From Candidatus Saccharibacteria bacterium UBA2951 (GTDB lineage Bacteria > Patescibacteriota > Saccharimonadia > Saccharimonadales > Saccharimonadaceae): a stretch of 64,000 nucleotides of DNA. This document shows positions 40,587 to 49,514 of the stretch, piece by piece. The stretch lies in assembly GCA_002348615.1 (NCBI GenBank), contig DEBR01000002.1, positions 245,441-309,440 on the forward strand. The letters run 5' to 3'. Numbering within the stretch: the stretch's first letter is position 1; each line of letters opens with the position of its first letter. The position numbers and the translations under genes were made by a program. The notes beneath the pieces are model-generated. The model made no database searches and was not told the DNA's origin. It was given only the letters and a program-made list of their open reading frames with translations.

Positions 40587-41618
40587 TTAATAGTATGATT
40601 CGTGGTGTCGTTTGAAATACAGGCGCCGGACAATTTTTTCAACGAACCGGTGCCATAACCTGGTCTTCCATGGGACGATTGGCACTTCGAACGCCCCGAC
40701 ATACTGGGTGACTTCTTTGTTAAAGCTGGTTTTGAACCGTGCCAGGCCGCTAAAGGGGTGGTCGGGGTTCTTGATCTCGGCGATCGGTGGTACACCGGCG
40801 AGGTCATGCATTAGCGAGCCGTGTTCTTTCGCCCACTGAATGACATGCCACTGTAACAGATGACTGGCGCCGTAAGCGGTGCGTTCGCGCACGCTGGCAC
40901 CGTCTTTATACATGCTTTTCTGCCCCTGTAACATAGCGAATGCGCCGGCGACAATCTTGTCTTCGTAGTAGGCGAAGAACAGTTGACCGGTACCTTTTGA
41001 TTCGTAGGCTCGGTAGAACGACTTGTAATATTCCGGCGGACGAATGGCGAAGCCGGCTCCCTGGGCCGTCCCAAGGAACAAGTTATACATTGCGCGGCAA
41101 TTTTCGTCATTTGCCGGCACGGCCCTTACCGTCACGCCGTCACGTTCGGCACGGCGAATGGCGTGACGGCCTTTTTGGTTGAGGCTTGCCAGAATATCAT
41201 CCAGTGACGGTGACAGGTCCACATATACGGTGGAATAGTTGTACTGGATTGGCGTCGTAGGTAGTAAGCCGAGTCCGCTCATGTCGGTGGTATGGTCGAG
41301 TTCCGGCTCAATCTTCACCGTGAATACCCCTTGTGCCGCAGCGAAACGGCTCAGTTCCTTCAGAATCTTCTTAAGATCGTTCACTGACGTCGTGCTCGGC
41401 CCTTTGGGGCAGTACCAAACCCTGCCAAGAAGGAGAATACGCTTTTCAATGATCGCAATCGCACGGTCCCCGACAAACAGGTAGCGCGGGGTCCATCCGG
41501 CTAATGCCTTTTGCTCAATAAACTCACGACCTTGTAGAATATTGCCGCCATCTGGGTTGGCATTAATGTGGTCGTTCCAAGATTCGATTTCTTCAGGAGT
41601 GGCATAACGGACTGACAT
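40587..41618 (-). CDS. FemAB-type peptidoglycan bridge aminoacyltransferase (2)
   Basis: This 343-aa protein starts at the ATG (MSVRYATPEEIESWNDHI) 7 nt after TACAAT (rc 41626-41631). FemAB signatures are NILQGREFIEQKALAGWTPRYL, SLNQKGRHAIRRAERDGVTVRA, FFAYYEDKIVAGAFAMLQGQ, GASHLLQWHVIQWAKEHG and GLARFKTSFNKEVTQYVGAF. It differs clearly from the other FemAB (35151-36107), so the two probably add different residues of a cross-bridge. It begins a two-gene operon with the amidinotransferase-fold gene. Confidence 0.92.
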   Translation of the reverse strand: MSVRYATPEEIESWNDHINANPDGGNILQGREFIEQKALAGWTPRYLFVGDRAIAIIEKRILLLGRVWYCPKGPSTTSVNDLKKILKELSRFAAAQGVFTVKIEPELDHTTDMSGLGLLPTTPIQYNYSTVYVDLSPSLDDILASLNQKGRHAIRRAERDGVTVRAVPANDENCRAMYNLFLGTAQGAGFAIRPPEYYKSFYRAYESKGTGQLFFAYYEDKIVAGAFAMLQGQKSMYKDGASVRERTAYGASHLLQWHVIQWAKEHGSLMHDLAGVPPIAEIKNPDHPFSGLARFKTSFNKEVTQYVGAFEVPIVPWKTRLWHRFVEKIVRRLYFKRHHESYY

Positions 41619-41646
41619 TACCACTATTGTACCGCATGCCGTTTTG

Positions 41647-41673
41647 TTAGCACTCAGCCTTGACGAGTGCTAA
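41647..41673. promoter_or_regulatory. CIRCE operator (HrcA site)
   Basis: TTAGCACTC (41647-41655), 9 nt, GAGTGCTAA (41665-41673) is a perfect CIRCE element. It overlaps the groES promoter, TTGACG (41660-41665), 18 bp, TACAAT (41684-41689), so bound HrcA would block RNA polymerase until heat stress. hrcA is not in the window. Confidence 0.95.
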
Positions 41674-41727
41674 TTCCGTTCAGTACAATAGGGACATACA
41701 AAAAGAAACCTAACGGAGGAAATTGCA

Positions 41728-41994
41728 GTGAGTTCACCCATCACGCCTTTAGGTGACCGCATTGTCGCGGTCCGAGAAGCAGCCAAGACGCAAACCGCGA
41801 GCGGCATATACTTACCAGATAACGCTAAGGAAAAGCCAGTCGTCGCCAAAGTCGAGGCTATCGGTAAGGAAGTAAAGAACGTCAAAGTCGGCGACAAGAT
41901 TTTGTACAAAGAATATTCGACCACTGAACTGAAAATCGACGGGACCGAATACTTGGTCGTCAAAGAAGAAGACGTGTTAGGAACAATAGCATGA
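41728..41994 (+). CDS. groES: Co-chaperonin GroES
   Basis: This 88-aa protein starts at GTG (MSSPITPLGDRIVAVREAAK) with a perfect GGAGG 8 nt upstream. It has the family pattern PLGDRIVA, TASGIYLPDNAKEKP, VKVGDKILYKEYSTTELKIDG and EYLVVKEEDVLGTIA. It caps GroEL and is CIRCE-controlled. The ATGA overlap couples it to a small membrane-protein gene inserted before groEL. Confidence 0.96.
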   Translation: MSSPITPLGDRIVAVREAAKTQTASGIYLPDNAKEKPVVAKVEAIGKEVKNVKVGDKILYKEYSTTELKIDGTEYLVVKEEDVLGTIA

Positions 41995-42188
41995 TGTCGG
42001 GGGAAGTACAGAGCATCGCGCTATTGGTTATCGCGGCGCTCGCCATCGTCATACTGCTGCGTATTTTGATTATCGTTCATCGCTCGGCCGGACGGGTGAA
42101 AGAACTTGAAATGCGCATGAAGGCGATGGAAAAACTCGACGCAAGCGACGTCGCCGAGATTGATAAATCTGACAAGACGGAGGAATAA
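41991..42188 (+). CDS. Small single-helix membrane protein inserted between groES and groEL
   Basis: This 65-aa protein has one membrane helix (about 7-28, SIALLVIAALAIVILLRILIIV), then a charged coiled-coil segment (GRVKELEMRMKAMEKLDASDV) and an acidic tail. It overlaps groES by ATGA and lies 5 bp before groEL, so it is heat-shock co-regulated. I do not recognise a family. Its place inside the chaperonin operon suggests a membrane-stress link (inference). Confidence 0.7.
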   Translation: MMSGEVQSIALLVIAALAIVILLRILIIVHRSAGRVKELEMRMKAMEKLDASDVAEIDKSDKTEE

Positions 42189-42193
42189 TTTAT

Positions 42194-43834
42194 ATGGCAA
42201 AACGTGTATTTTACGATGACGATGCCCGCGAGCGAGTGCTCGAAGGCGCCAAAGCGCTGTACGACGCTGTAAAGGTGACTTATGGCCCTAAGGGTAACAA
42301 CGTGGTTATTGCCAAGGGCTACGGCGGTCCGACGGTCACACACGATGGCGTGACGGTGGCCGAAGCGGTGGAACTACCTGAGGACGACGACAAGACGCTC
42401 GGCTACAAAGTCGGTGCCGAACTGATCAAGCAGGCGGCTAGCAAACTGAACAAAGCCGCCGGTGACGGTACGACCACCGTTACCGTGCTGACATACAACA
42501 TCCTAAAAGAGGCAAACCGTTTGATCGCTGCCGGACACAACCCGCAGGAACTGCGAAAAGGTATCGAAGCGGCTGGTGCCGAAGTCGTGAAGGCGCTCGA
42601 CGGACTAAGCGAAAGTATCGAAGGCAACACCGAGCGTGTGGCCGAGGTCGCAACCATTTCTGCCGGGGACGAAACGATTGGTAAATTGATCGCCGACGTC
42701 ATTGCCAAGGTAGGGAAAGACGGTGTCGTGACCGTTGAAGCCGGCCAGGGGCTGGAAATGGAAGCCGAAGTAGTTGAAGGCTTCAGCATGGACAAAGGCT
42801 GGGCCAGTCCGTTCTTCGTGACCGACGCCGGTCGGCAAGAAGCCGTGTTTGAAAAACCGTCTATCGTCATTACCGACAAAAAGATCTCAACCGCAGCCGA
42901 GCTGTTACCACTGATTGAAAAGCTGGCGCAGGCTGGCAAAAAAGACATCGTGCTGATTGCCGACGAAGTTGACGGCGAAGCGCTGTCCATTCTGGTGCTC
43001 AACAAGCTGAAGGGCGTGTTGAATACTGTTGTGGTGAAGGCGCCAAGCTTCGGTGACCGCCGAAAAGACATTATGGCTGATATTGCGACCTTAACCGGTG
43101 GTCAAGTGATTTCGGAAGACCAGGGTCTTACGTTCGAGAACGTCGGCCTGGATGTCGTTGGAAGTGCCCGCAAGGTCATCGTTGGTAAAGATGAAACGAC
43201 CATTATTGAAAGCGTCGGACACGCCGATGAAGTCGCTGCTCGAATCAAGCAGATTCTTGCCCAAGCCGAAAATGCCAGTAGCGAATACGACAAAGAACAG
43301 TACGAAAAGCGCGCCGCGGCCCTTTCTGGTAAGGTCGCCGTCATCAAGGTTGGTGGTGCGACCGAGACTGAAATTGACGAAAAGAAGTTCCGTGTCGATG
43401 ACGCCGTGGCTGCCACTAAAGCAGCCTTAGCCGAGGGTATCGTCGCAGGAGGTGGAGTAACATTGGTCAATCTTTCTGCCAGTATTGAAGCTGATGGTGT
43501 AGACAGCGTATCGGCAGGTCGCCAGATTCTGAAGAATGCTTTGAAACAACCGTTCCTGCAGATCACAGCCAACGCCGGACTGAATTCGGAAGCTTTGCTG
43601 TCACAGGTTGAAAGCGGCAAGCCGGGCTTCGGCGTGAACGTCATGACCCCTGAAAAGGGGCTGGTAGACGTCAAGAAGGCCGGGGTCATCGACCCTGCCC
43701 GCGTTACCAAGGAAGCCGTTCAGAACGCCGTGTCTATCGCGTCGACCGCAGCCACCATGGGCGCATTGGTCGTCGATATTCCTGAAAAAGAGCCACCTAT
43801 GCCAATGGGCGGCGGCATGCCGGGCATGATGTAA
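42194..43834 (+). CDS. groEL: Chaperonin GroEL
   Basis: This 546-aa protein is full length. Motifs are VTYGPKGNNVVIAKGYGGP, DGTTTVTVLTYNI (ATP site), EGMS-type VVEGFSMDKGWASPFFVTD, DEVDGEALSILVLNKLKG, KAPSFGDRRKDIMADIA, ALAEGIVAGGGVTLVNL and the Gly/Met tail MGGGMPGMM. GGAGGAATAAT precedes the ATG. It folds cytosolic proteins with GroES. Confidence 0.98.
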   Translation: MAKRVFYDDDARERVLEGAKALYDAVKVTYGPKGNNVVIAKGYGGPTVTHDGVTVAEAVELPEDDDKTLGYKVGAELIKQAASKLNKAAGDGTTTVTVLTYNILKEANRLIAAGHNPQELRKGIEAAGAEVVKALDGLSESIEGNTERVAEVATISAGDETIGKLIADVIAKVGKDGVVTVEAGQGLEMEAEVVEGFSMDKGWASPFFVTDAGRQEAVFEKPSIVITDKKISTAAELLPLIEKLAQAGKKDIVLIADEVDGEALSILVLNKLKGVLNTVVVKAPSFGDRRKDIMADIATLTGGQVISEDQGLTFENVGLDVVGSARKVIVGKDETTIIESVGHADEVAARIKQILAQAENASSEYDKEQYEKRAAALSGKVAVIKVGGATETEIDEKKFRVDDAVAATKAALAEGIVAGGGVTLVNLSASIEADGVDSVSAGRQILKNALKQPFLQITANAGLNSEALLSQVESGKPGFGVNVMTPEKGLVDVKKAGVIDPARVTKEAVQNAVSIASTAATMGALVVDIPEKEPPMPMGGGMPGMM

Positions 43835-43852
43835 GGAATCAAACAGCACACT

Positions 43853-43886
43853 CAATAGGAGTACCTCTGGTGCTCCTATTGTATTT
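43853..43886 (+). terminator. Terminator of the groESL operon
   Basis: CAATAGGAG (43853-43861) pairs with CTCCTATTG (43873-43881), followed by TATTTTTA. Confidence 0.85.
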
Positions 43887-43913
43887 TTATAGAGAATATG
43901 CTATAATAATAAG

Positions 43914-45416
43914 ATGGAACCTAAAGACCCTGTTGCTGTGAGCCGCTATGACGAGTTCGAGTATGATCTTGTCGATGACGAATCAAATGATCTCGAGCAG
44001 ATGTATGGTTATGTCGTTCGGGCAGTAAATGATTTTTTCAAATATTACGCTGTCGACGGCGAACGCTCAAAGGATGACTTTTATGATCTAATGCGCGAAG
44101 TCACACCATCGCGAGCCCCGCTACATGTCGCCATGGCGGCTCGTGAAGTTAATGCCGTGCTGAACGGTATTACTATTGAAAAAAGTGACAGCTGGGTGTT
44201 GAACGAAACCTGGTACGATTCGTTTATACAATGCGTTCACATTGCCGAGCGCACAAACGGTATGAGCGCCGAAGAGTTGCAAGAGCTGCGAAAGTTAGCG
44301 TATCGAAAAATGACCGAGGTGGTTGATGGGCAGCATTCGAAAGATGTTGGGTTTGGAAACTATGCCAATGCATTGAACTGGTACAGTCATGTGATATTTG
44401 GCACGACCGTAATGTTAGGTGAGACATCTGAAGAAGCAGTGGCCTGGTTTAACGAAGAGATTGCTGCCAACCACGCTGGGCAGCGAGCGATGGAGCGGTT
44501 CGAGCTTGCAGGTCATAATCTTTTCAGTGACAAGGTACAAATTTACGGTGATACTGAAAAAATTCGGCCAGGCGCACGCTACGTAGCAGAAGGTTTGGAG
44601 GAAGACGCAGAGGTTGCTGCTAAGGCGTTCATTGATATTAGTTATTTCAATGTGCTGCGGAACGAGCTTCTGCGGTGTAGTGAGCAATACACCGCAAGCT
44701 GGCAATCATTCGTTGCGATGGCGCGCGACTTCGCAGCGAAAGAAGAGATGAGCGAAACAGAAGCCGAAGAAACGCTATCGGGGGTTGTGGAAGATGTTGA
44801 TTTAGAGAAATTCAAGCCTCTCGAAGTAGATTGGGAAGTGTTGCCACCCGGAAAGTTGCAAGATGCCGCCCGTGAAATTGTCGGTACGGTGAACGACCTA
44901 GGGCATGAAGTTGTCATTGACCCCGAGCGGCTGAAGGCGCTGGAGCTTATTCGTACCCAGTGGGGCACTGACAAGTGCTATTACGCTAAGGGTGCGCTCA
45001 AATCCCGACGCGTCCGTCATGAAGCCGACAAGCAATGCCCTGATCAATTTATCTTGTTAGTTTTACAAGATAAAGATGACGATGGTCATATGATTGAGCA
45101 TGTCGTGGCCGAGAGTCCGATCGCTGGGCCTCACGCTATGTACCTCTTCAGGCAAGACGTCAACCCCACAGCGCATTGGCGTACTGTTATGGCGATGGAT
45201 AAGAATGATGCTCGGAAGCAGGGTGCGCGCCCAATCAAGCACCCCCGCCTGGATGACAAGTCCGAGCTGCCGGCGGTCATGGCAGAGCGTGTATCTACGC
45301 TTTTGACCGCCACACCCGAGGAATTTACCAAGCTTGAATTCCGTAGAGGCGGTTTCATAATCCGAAGAACGCTTGCCATCAAGGCATTTCAGGCACTTAG
45401 GGCGGAAGCGAACTAA
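43914..45416 (+). CDS. 500-aa acidic cytoplasmic protein, unknown
   Basis: The ATG lies 6 nt after TATAAT (43902-43907), a leaderless layout. The protein is acidic, mostly helical, without signal or membrane segments. Repeated Trp-containing helices such as LNETWYDSFIQCVHIAE and FGNYANALNWYSHVIFG occur in the first half. A Cys pair is spread widely (DKCYYAKGAL, DKQCPDQFILLV) in a possible C-terminal domain with FILLVLQDKDDDGHMIEHVVAES. I recognise no family. It is a single-gene unit between two strong terminators. Confidence 0.7.
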   Translation: MEPKDPVAVSRYDEFEYDLVDDESNDLEQMYGYVVRAVNDFFKYYAVDGERSKDDFYDLMREVTPSRAPLHVAMAAREVNAVLNGITIEKSDSWVLNETWYDSFIQCVHIAERTNGMSAEELQELRKLAYRKMTEVVDGQHSKDVGFGNYANALNWYSHVIFGTTVMLGETSEEAVAWFNEEIAANHAGQRAMERFELAGHNLFSDKVQIYGDTEKIRPGARYVAEGLEEDAEVAAKAFIDISYFNVLRNELLRCSEQYTASWQSFVAMARDFAAKEEMSETEAEETLSGVVEDVDLEKFKPLEVDWEVLPPGKLQDAAREIVGTVNDLGHEVVIDPERLKALELIRTQWGTDKCYYAKGALKSRRVRHEADKQCPDQFILLVLQDKDDDGHMIEHVVAESPIAGPHAMYLFRQDVNPTAHWRTVMAMDKNDARKQGARPIKHPRLDDKSELPAVMAERVSTLLTATPEEFTKLEFRRGGFIIRRTLAIKAFQALRAEAN

Positions 45417-45426
45417 ACACTCTAGG

Positions 45427-45466
45427 AACTTTAAAACACTCCGTAATCACGGAGTGTTTTAAAGTT
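45427..45466. terminator. Bidirectional 18-bp terminator
   Basis: AACTTTAAAACACTCCGT (45427-45444) pairs exactly with its complement (45449-45466) across a 4-nt loop, with T-runs on both strands. It serves the convergent genes on either side. Confidence 0.9.
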
Positions 45467-45479
45467 TTGTATCTTATCG

Positions 45480-45983
45480 CTAACTTTGGGCTTGGCTTAG
45501 GAAGTCGATTTCTTTAATGATATCGAGCAACGCCTGTGCGCGGCGGGCTTCATCGGCAATGGCTTTAGCAGCTTCGTGAGCAGGCGCGATGAGTTCTTTG
45601 TCGTCGGTAGAGCGAAGCAGTAGCAGGTAGGTATCGAATTTTTCTTCAGGGGCGACGTCGAGCTTGTCGACCAGCGGGCGAAGTTCGTTTAGCGCCTCTT
45701 GCTTGACACTGGTAAGGTCGTCGCTTGATGGGCTAGATAGAGGAGTAACGACCGGGGGAACGACCGATTCGGTGGCCGGTTCCGGCACGACAGGGTCTGG
45801 TGCCGCGACGGTAGTCGGGTCAGGCAGAGTCGTTGTGTCATCTGTAGCCGGCGGTACGACCGTACCTGCGCCGGCTTCGGCCGCTTCGTCTGCTTGTTGA
45901 TCGACGCCTGCGAGTACCTTTGCCAGTTCCTGATCGTCGCTGATCGGTTGCTGCGTCGTGTCAATCGGTTCTATGTTTGCCAT
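45480..45983 (-). CDS. Hypothetical protein with acidic low-complexity head
   Basis: I start this 167-aa protein at the ATG giving MANIEPIDTTQQP. The SD-like AGAGG is 5 nt upstream, and TATTAT lies 11 nt before. Residues about 30-95 are Pro/Thr/Val/Asp-rich. The C-terminal 75 residues are helical (VKQEALNELRPLVDKLD, YLLLLRSTDDKELIAPAHEAAKAI, LLDIIKEIDFLSQAQS). No motif is recognised. It is convergent with the 500-aa gene across the shared terminator. Confidence 0.6.
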   Translation of the reverse strand: MANIEPIDTTQQPISDDQELAKVLAGVDQQADEAAEAGAGTVVPPATDDTTTLPDPTTVAAPDPVVPEPATESVVPPVVTPLSSPSSDDLTSVKQEALNELRPLVDKLDVAPEEKFDTYLLLLRSTDDKELIAPAHEAAKAIADEARRAQALLDIIKEIDFLSQAQS

Positions 45984-46049
45984 GCCCACCTCTGATAATA
46001 GTTATGCTTCTAATTACGTCATACTGTATCATGGAAAGAGCAAGTGAGT

Positions 46050-46137
46050 AAAGACGGTAAGCTTGCTTACTGTCTTTCGAGCTGCGAGTTTCCATATTTC
46101 GTATATATGAAGCGAAAGCGTACATCAGACGAAATAT
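46050..46137. repeat. Palindrome pair upstream of the PGI/PMI gene
   Basis: AAAGACGGTAAGC-TT-GCTTACTGTCTTT (46050-46077, one G-U) shares the AGCTTGCT core with the palindromes near 26013-26057 and 27070-27083. A second stem ATATTTCGT/ACGAAATAT (46094-46102, 46129-46137) follows. There is no coding frame between 45984 and 46189. Confidence 0.6.
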
Positions 46138-46189
46138 AGAGTGGGCGAGAGCGAAACTTAGAATGCATACAACCAAACAGGAGACCAAA

Positions 46190-47215
46190 ATGCTGGATGA
46201 TATGAATGTACTAAAACAACGTGACCCACAGGACGCACTTGGCGTCGCTGGTGGCCAATGGGAATACTTTTCGCGGTCGTTTGATGCGCAGTTCACACCG
46301 ACGGCTCCGGTACAGAATATCGTATGGGCCGGTATGGGTGGCTCAGCGCTGCCAGCCGTGATTGTACAAAGCTGGCCGCGACTGACCTTACCGTTTGAAA
46401 TTGCACGTGACTATAATATTCCTGCGTATGTTGGTCCGAACACGCTTTTCGTCGCTTCGAGCTATTCGGGAAATACCGAAGAAACGCTCGCGGCGCTTGA
46501 AAAGGCCGAACAGGTTGGCGCACAGATCGTCGTGGTTGCTGCCGGCGGCAAGTTGGCGGACAAAGCGAACGAAAAGAGTTACCCGCTGTTCGCGATTCCG
46601 GCTGGTATTCAGCCACGCATGGCGACGTTCTACTTCGTAAACGCGTTCCTGCACATCGTGAAGGAACTCGGCGTGACGGTTGACGACGTGTCTGAACTGG
46701 CTTCGATTGGGCAGTGGCTGAAGGAAGAATCGGCCGCCTGGGCCGCCGACGTGCCGCTCGAGACGAACGTCGCCAAGCAGCTTGCCACCCAGCTGGTAGG
46801 AAAGACGGTCATTATGTACTCCGGTCCGAAGCTGTTCCCAGCTGCCAACAAATGGAAGATTTGCTTTAATGAGAATTCCAAGAACACCGCCTGGGCGAAC
46901 TACTACCCGGAATTCAACCACAACGAATTCATTGGTTGGAGCTCACATCCGGTCGAAAAGCCGTTCGCGGTCGTCGAAATACGAAGCACGCTGGAACATG
47001 AGCGGACCCAAAAACGGTTCGACGTCAGCGAACGGCTGTTGAGTGGCATGCGCCCAAGCCCGATCGTCGTGACGCCTCGCGGCGACACGCTGCTGAAGCA
47101 GCTTGCCTGGAGCTTCGCACTCGGCGACTTTGTGAGTATATATATGGGAATCCTGAACGGCGTTAACCCGACGCCGGTCGAACTGGTCGAAAAGCTCAAG
47201 CAAGAGCTCGGCTAG
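46190..47215 (+). CDS. Bifunctional phosphoglucose/phosphomannose isomerase
   Basis: This 341-aa protein starts at the ATG after AGGAG (MLDDMNVLKQRDPQDAL). An N-terminal SIS domain has VWAGMGGSALPAVIVQSW and FVASSYSGNTEETLAALEKA. The C-terminal PGI/PMI domain has the diagnostic ANKWKICFNENSKNTAWANY, PEFNHNEFIGW and a final SIYMGILNGVNPTPVELVEKLK. It interconverts glucose-6-P or mannose-6-P with fructose-6-P, a single enzyme replacing two in reduced genomes. Two palindromes lie upstream. Confidence 0.93.
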   Translation: MLDDMNVLKQRDPQDALGVAGGQWEYFSRSFDAQFTPTAPVQNIVWAGMGGSALPAVIVQSWPRLTLPFEIARDYNIPAYVGPNTLFVASSYSGNTEETLAALEKAEQVGAQIVVVAAGGKLADKANEKSYPLFAIPAGIQPRMATFYFVNAFLHIVKELGVTVDDVSELASIGQWLKEESAAWAADVPLETNVAKQLATQLVGKTVIMYSGPKLFPAANKWKICFNENSKNTAWANYYPEFNHNEFIGWSSHPVEKPFAVVEIRSTLEHERTQKRFDVSERLLSGMRPSPIVVTPRGDTLLKQLAWSFALGDFVSIYMGILNGVNPTPVELVEKLKQELG

Positions 47216-47218
47216 AAT

Positions 47219-48448
47219 CTAGTGGTAACGGCGCAGGGATTCAATCGGATCCTTACGTGAGGCCCGGAAGGCCGGGTAGAGTCCAAAGACGATTCCGACA
47301 CCAAGGCTGAGCAGGGCGGCCCAGCCAACGATCGACCACGTGAACGTCGGATCGTAGGGAATGACGAGGCTGATGAAGAACGCTACCAGGTAGCCGCTAA
47401 TGAATCCCAGCAGGCCACCGAGCGCGCTGATGATAAGCGATTCGATTAAGAACTGACTGACGATGGTGAGGTTAGAGGCGCCGACCGCTTTTCGAAGCCC
47501 GATTTCGCGCGTCCGTTCCGATACACCGACGAGCATGATGTTCATGATGCCGACACCACCGACTATGAGCGAAATGCCGGCGACGGCGGTCATGACGGAG
47601 CTGACCCAGCGGAACAGGTTGCTGGTCGGTTTAGCAATGGCGCTATCCGTCACAACTTCGCTGTCTTTCTGCCCGTCGTGATTCTTTTGAAGCGCTTGGT
47701 CAATCTTGTGGCTGAATGCCCGCATATCGGTCCCATTTTTGGCTTTCACGTTAATCTGTTGGATTTGAGCGACACCGCCGTTAAATAGCTTTCCGCTGGT
47801 AAGCGAAATCACAGCGGCGTAGTCGAAGTCGATATTGTTATAGTTGATCGGCTTGTTCTCACGCTTTAGTACCCCGATAACGGTATACGACTGTCCGCGA
47901 ATTAGAAACGTCTGACCCACCGACTGCTCCGTGCCAAACAGGTCAATCGAAAGCTGCGTACCGAGCACGGCAGTATTTTGTTTGGTGACGCTGTCGATAA
48001 ACTGACCGTCACTGAGCGTTAAGTGGTTGACGCTTTCGAGCGCGGGTGTGGTAGCGACGATGGTACTTCGCTTGGGCGTGACATATTTGGTGCGTACGCT
48101 ACCGGACAGCGTCATAAGAGGTGCTGCTTGATCGGTTTCGGGCATGTCGAGCACGGTCTTAACATCGCGCTCCACTAGCGGGCTGGTTGAATAAGCGTTC
48201 GACGGGGAAGGGTTGGACAGGTCGGCTAGGGTTGGTTCGTTCGTGTGCGGCCGAATGACGGCGATGGAATGCCCAAGGTCGGCTACCTGCTTATCGATGA
48301 TTTTGTTAACGCCCCCGGCTAACGCCAGGATTGTCGTAATGCTGGCGACGCCAATAGCGACCCCTGTGACGGTCAGCAGTGTCCGTAGTCGCGCTCGGTC
48401 GAGCGATTGCCGTGCTGTACGGTAGTGGTCGCTTAAAAGAATTCTCAT
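47219..48448 (-). CDS. MacB-like ABC transporter permease
   Basis: This 409-aa protein has an N-terminal helix (LRTLLTVTGVAIGVASITTILAL), a MacB-type extracytoplasmic domain of about 230 residues (TSPLVERDVKTVLDMPETDQAAPL, VLGTQLSIDLFGTEQSVGQTFLI), and three C-terminal helices with GIMNIMLVGVSERTREIGLRKAVGA, the FtsX/MacB signature. Such permeases expel peptides, toxins or lipoproteins by mechanotransmission. The ATG overlaps the ATPase stop (ATGA), so the pair forms one transporter. Confidence 0.92.
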   Translation of the reverse strand: MRILLSDHYRTARQSLDRARLRTLLTVTGVAIGVASITTILALAGGVNKIIDKQVADLGHSIAVIRPHTNEPTLADLSNPSPSNAYSTSPLVERDVKTVLDMPETDQAAPLMTLSGSVRTKYVTPKRSTIVATTPALESVNHLTLSDGQFIDSVTKQNTAVLGTQLSIDLFGTEQSVGQTFLIRGQSYTVIGVLKRENKPINYNNIDFDYAAVISLTSGKLFNGGVAQIQQINVKAKNGTDMRAFSHKIDQALQKNHDGQKDSEVVTDSAIAKPTSNLFRWVSSVMTAVAGISLIVGGVGIMNIMLVGVSERTREIGLRKAVGASNLTIVSQFLIESLIISALGGLLGFISGYLVAFFISLVIPYDPTFTWSIVGWAALLSLGVGIVFGLYPAFRASRKDPIESLRRYH

Positions 48449-49239
48449 GATTTCTTACCTTTTCGTTTGGACGGTTTTTTCTTCGTCTTAGCGGACTTTC
48501 CTAGCGGACGTTTGGTGCTTACCTTTAGGGCGGCTTCGCGTGGCTCTGCCGTATCGGTGTCGATCTTGCCGTCCAGCATGGTAATGACACGCGTGGCGTA
48601 GGTGGTCAGGTTGGGATTATGGGTCACCATTAGAATGGTATTGCCGCGCTTATGGATCTCGCTCAGTTCTTCCATGATGATGTGGCTCGATTTTGAATCC
48701 AGGTTGCCGGTCGGCTCGTCTGCCAATATGATGCTGGGATTGTTCACCAGCGCCCGGGCAATGGCGACGCGCTGCGTTTGACCGCCGCTCAGCTGCCACG
48801 GCATGTAGTATTCACGTTCTTGCAGGTGAAAACTTTTTAGCACGTCGCTGGCGCGCTGGATACGCTTCATGTGGGGAAGGCCGCTGTAGGTAAGGGGTAG
48901 GGCGACGTTTTCCAATACGTTCAGGCGCTCGATAAGATTGAAACTCTGGAATATGAACCCGATCCGGCCAGCGCGAATGCGTGAGGCCTGGCCGCCCCGT
49001 AGGTCCTCGACGCTCTCGCCGTCAAGCAGGTACTCGCCGTCGGTCGGTCGGTCAAGCAGCCCGATAATATTAAGTAGTGTCGTTTTGCCGCAGCCCGAAG
49101 GCCCCATGATGGCAATGAACTCCCCCTTGTTGACGGTCAGGTCGACACCGTCGAGCGCGTAGTGTTCGGCGTCGCCAATACCGAACCGTTTTTTCAGGTC
49201 CGTCAATTCTATGACCGGTTTGCTCGCAGATTTTGCCAT
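48445..49239 (-). CDS. MacB/LolD-type ABC transporter ATPase
   Basis: The 264-aa product has IAIMGPSGCGKTTLLNIIG (Walker A), the Q-loop IGFIFQSFNLIERL, QLSGGQTQRVAIARALVNNP (ABC signature), IILADEPTGNLDS (Walker B) and H-loop VTHNPNLT. This is the LolD/MacB/FtsE subgroup. The C-terminal tail of about 35 residues is very Lys-rich (KSAKTKKKPSKRKGKKS) and unusual. TATAAT ends 11 nt before the ATG. It is coupled to the permease. Confidence 0.95.
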   Translation of the reverse strand: MAKSASKPVIELTDLKKRFGIGDAEHYALDGVDLTVNKGEFIAIMGPSGCGKTTLLNIIGLLDRPTDGEYLLDGESVEDLRGGQASRIRAGRIGFIFQSFNLIERLNVLENVALPLTYSGLPHMKRIQRASDVLKSFHLQEREYYMPWQLSGGQTQRVAIARALVNNPSIILADEPTGNLDSKSSHIIMEELSEIHKRGNTILMVTHNPNLTTYATRVITMLDGKIDTDTAEPREAALKVSTKRPLGKSAKTKKKPSKRKGKKS

Positions 49240-49393
49240 AATTTCTACTCATTATAGGCGTCGATTTTAAGATAAGGCAACCGTAAATGGGCCGTATTTT
49301 GTACAACTTGTAATATTCCTTAGCCTACTTGTCAAAAATACGTCGTAAGAATGTCACGACTCTTTTCGTTGATACGATACAATAAAGGCATAC

Positions 49394-49483
49394 GGAGAGG
49401 TGCAGGAGTGGTTGAACTGGCACGCCTGGAACGCGTGTAGAGGAGCAATCTTCTCGAGGGTTCGAATCCCTCTCTCTCCGCCA
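49394..49483 (+). tRNA. tRNA-Ser(GGA)
   Basis: It starts GGAGAGGTGCAGGAGTGG and ends TCTCTCCGCCA. The anticodon arm is CACGC-CTGGAAC-GCGTG (GGA). A long variable arm is present and CCA is encoded at 49481-49483. It is the fourth serine tRNA in the window. Confidence 0.95.
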
Positions 49484-49514
49484 TATTCGACATTGAAGTT
49501 AAAAAAGGAAACAT

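Noticed and set aside
45988..46000. ACCTCTG at 45989-45995 as another copy of the promoter element
   Set aside because: On the coding (minus) strand this is the AGAGG ribosome site of the 167-aa gene.
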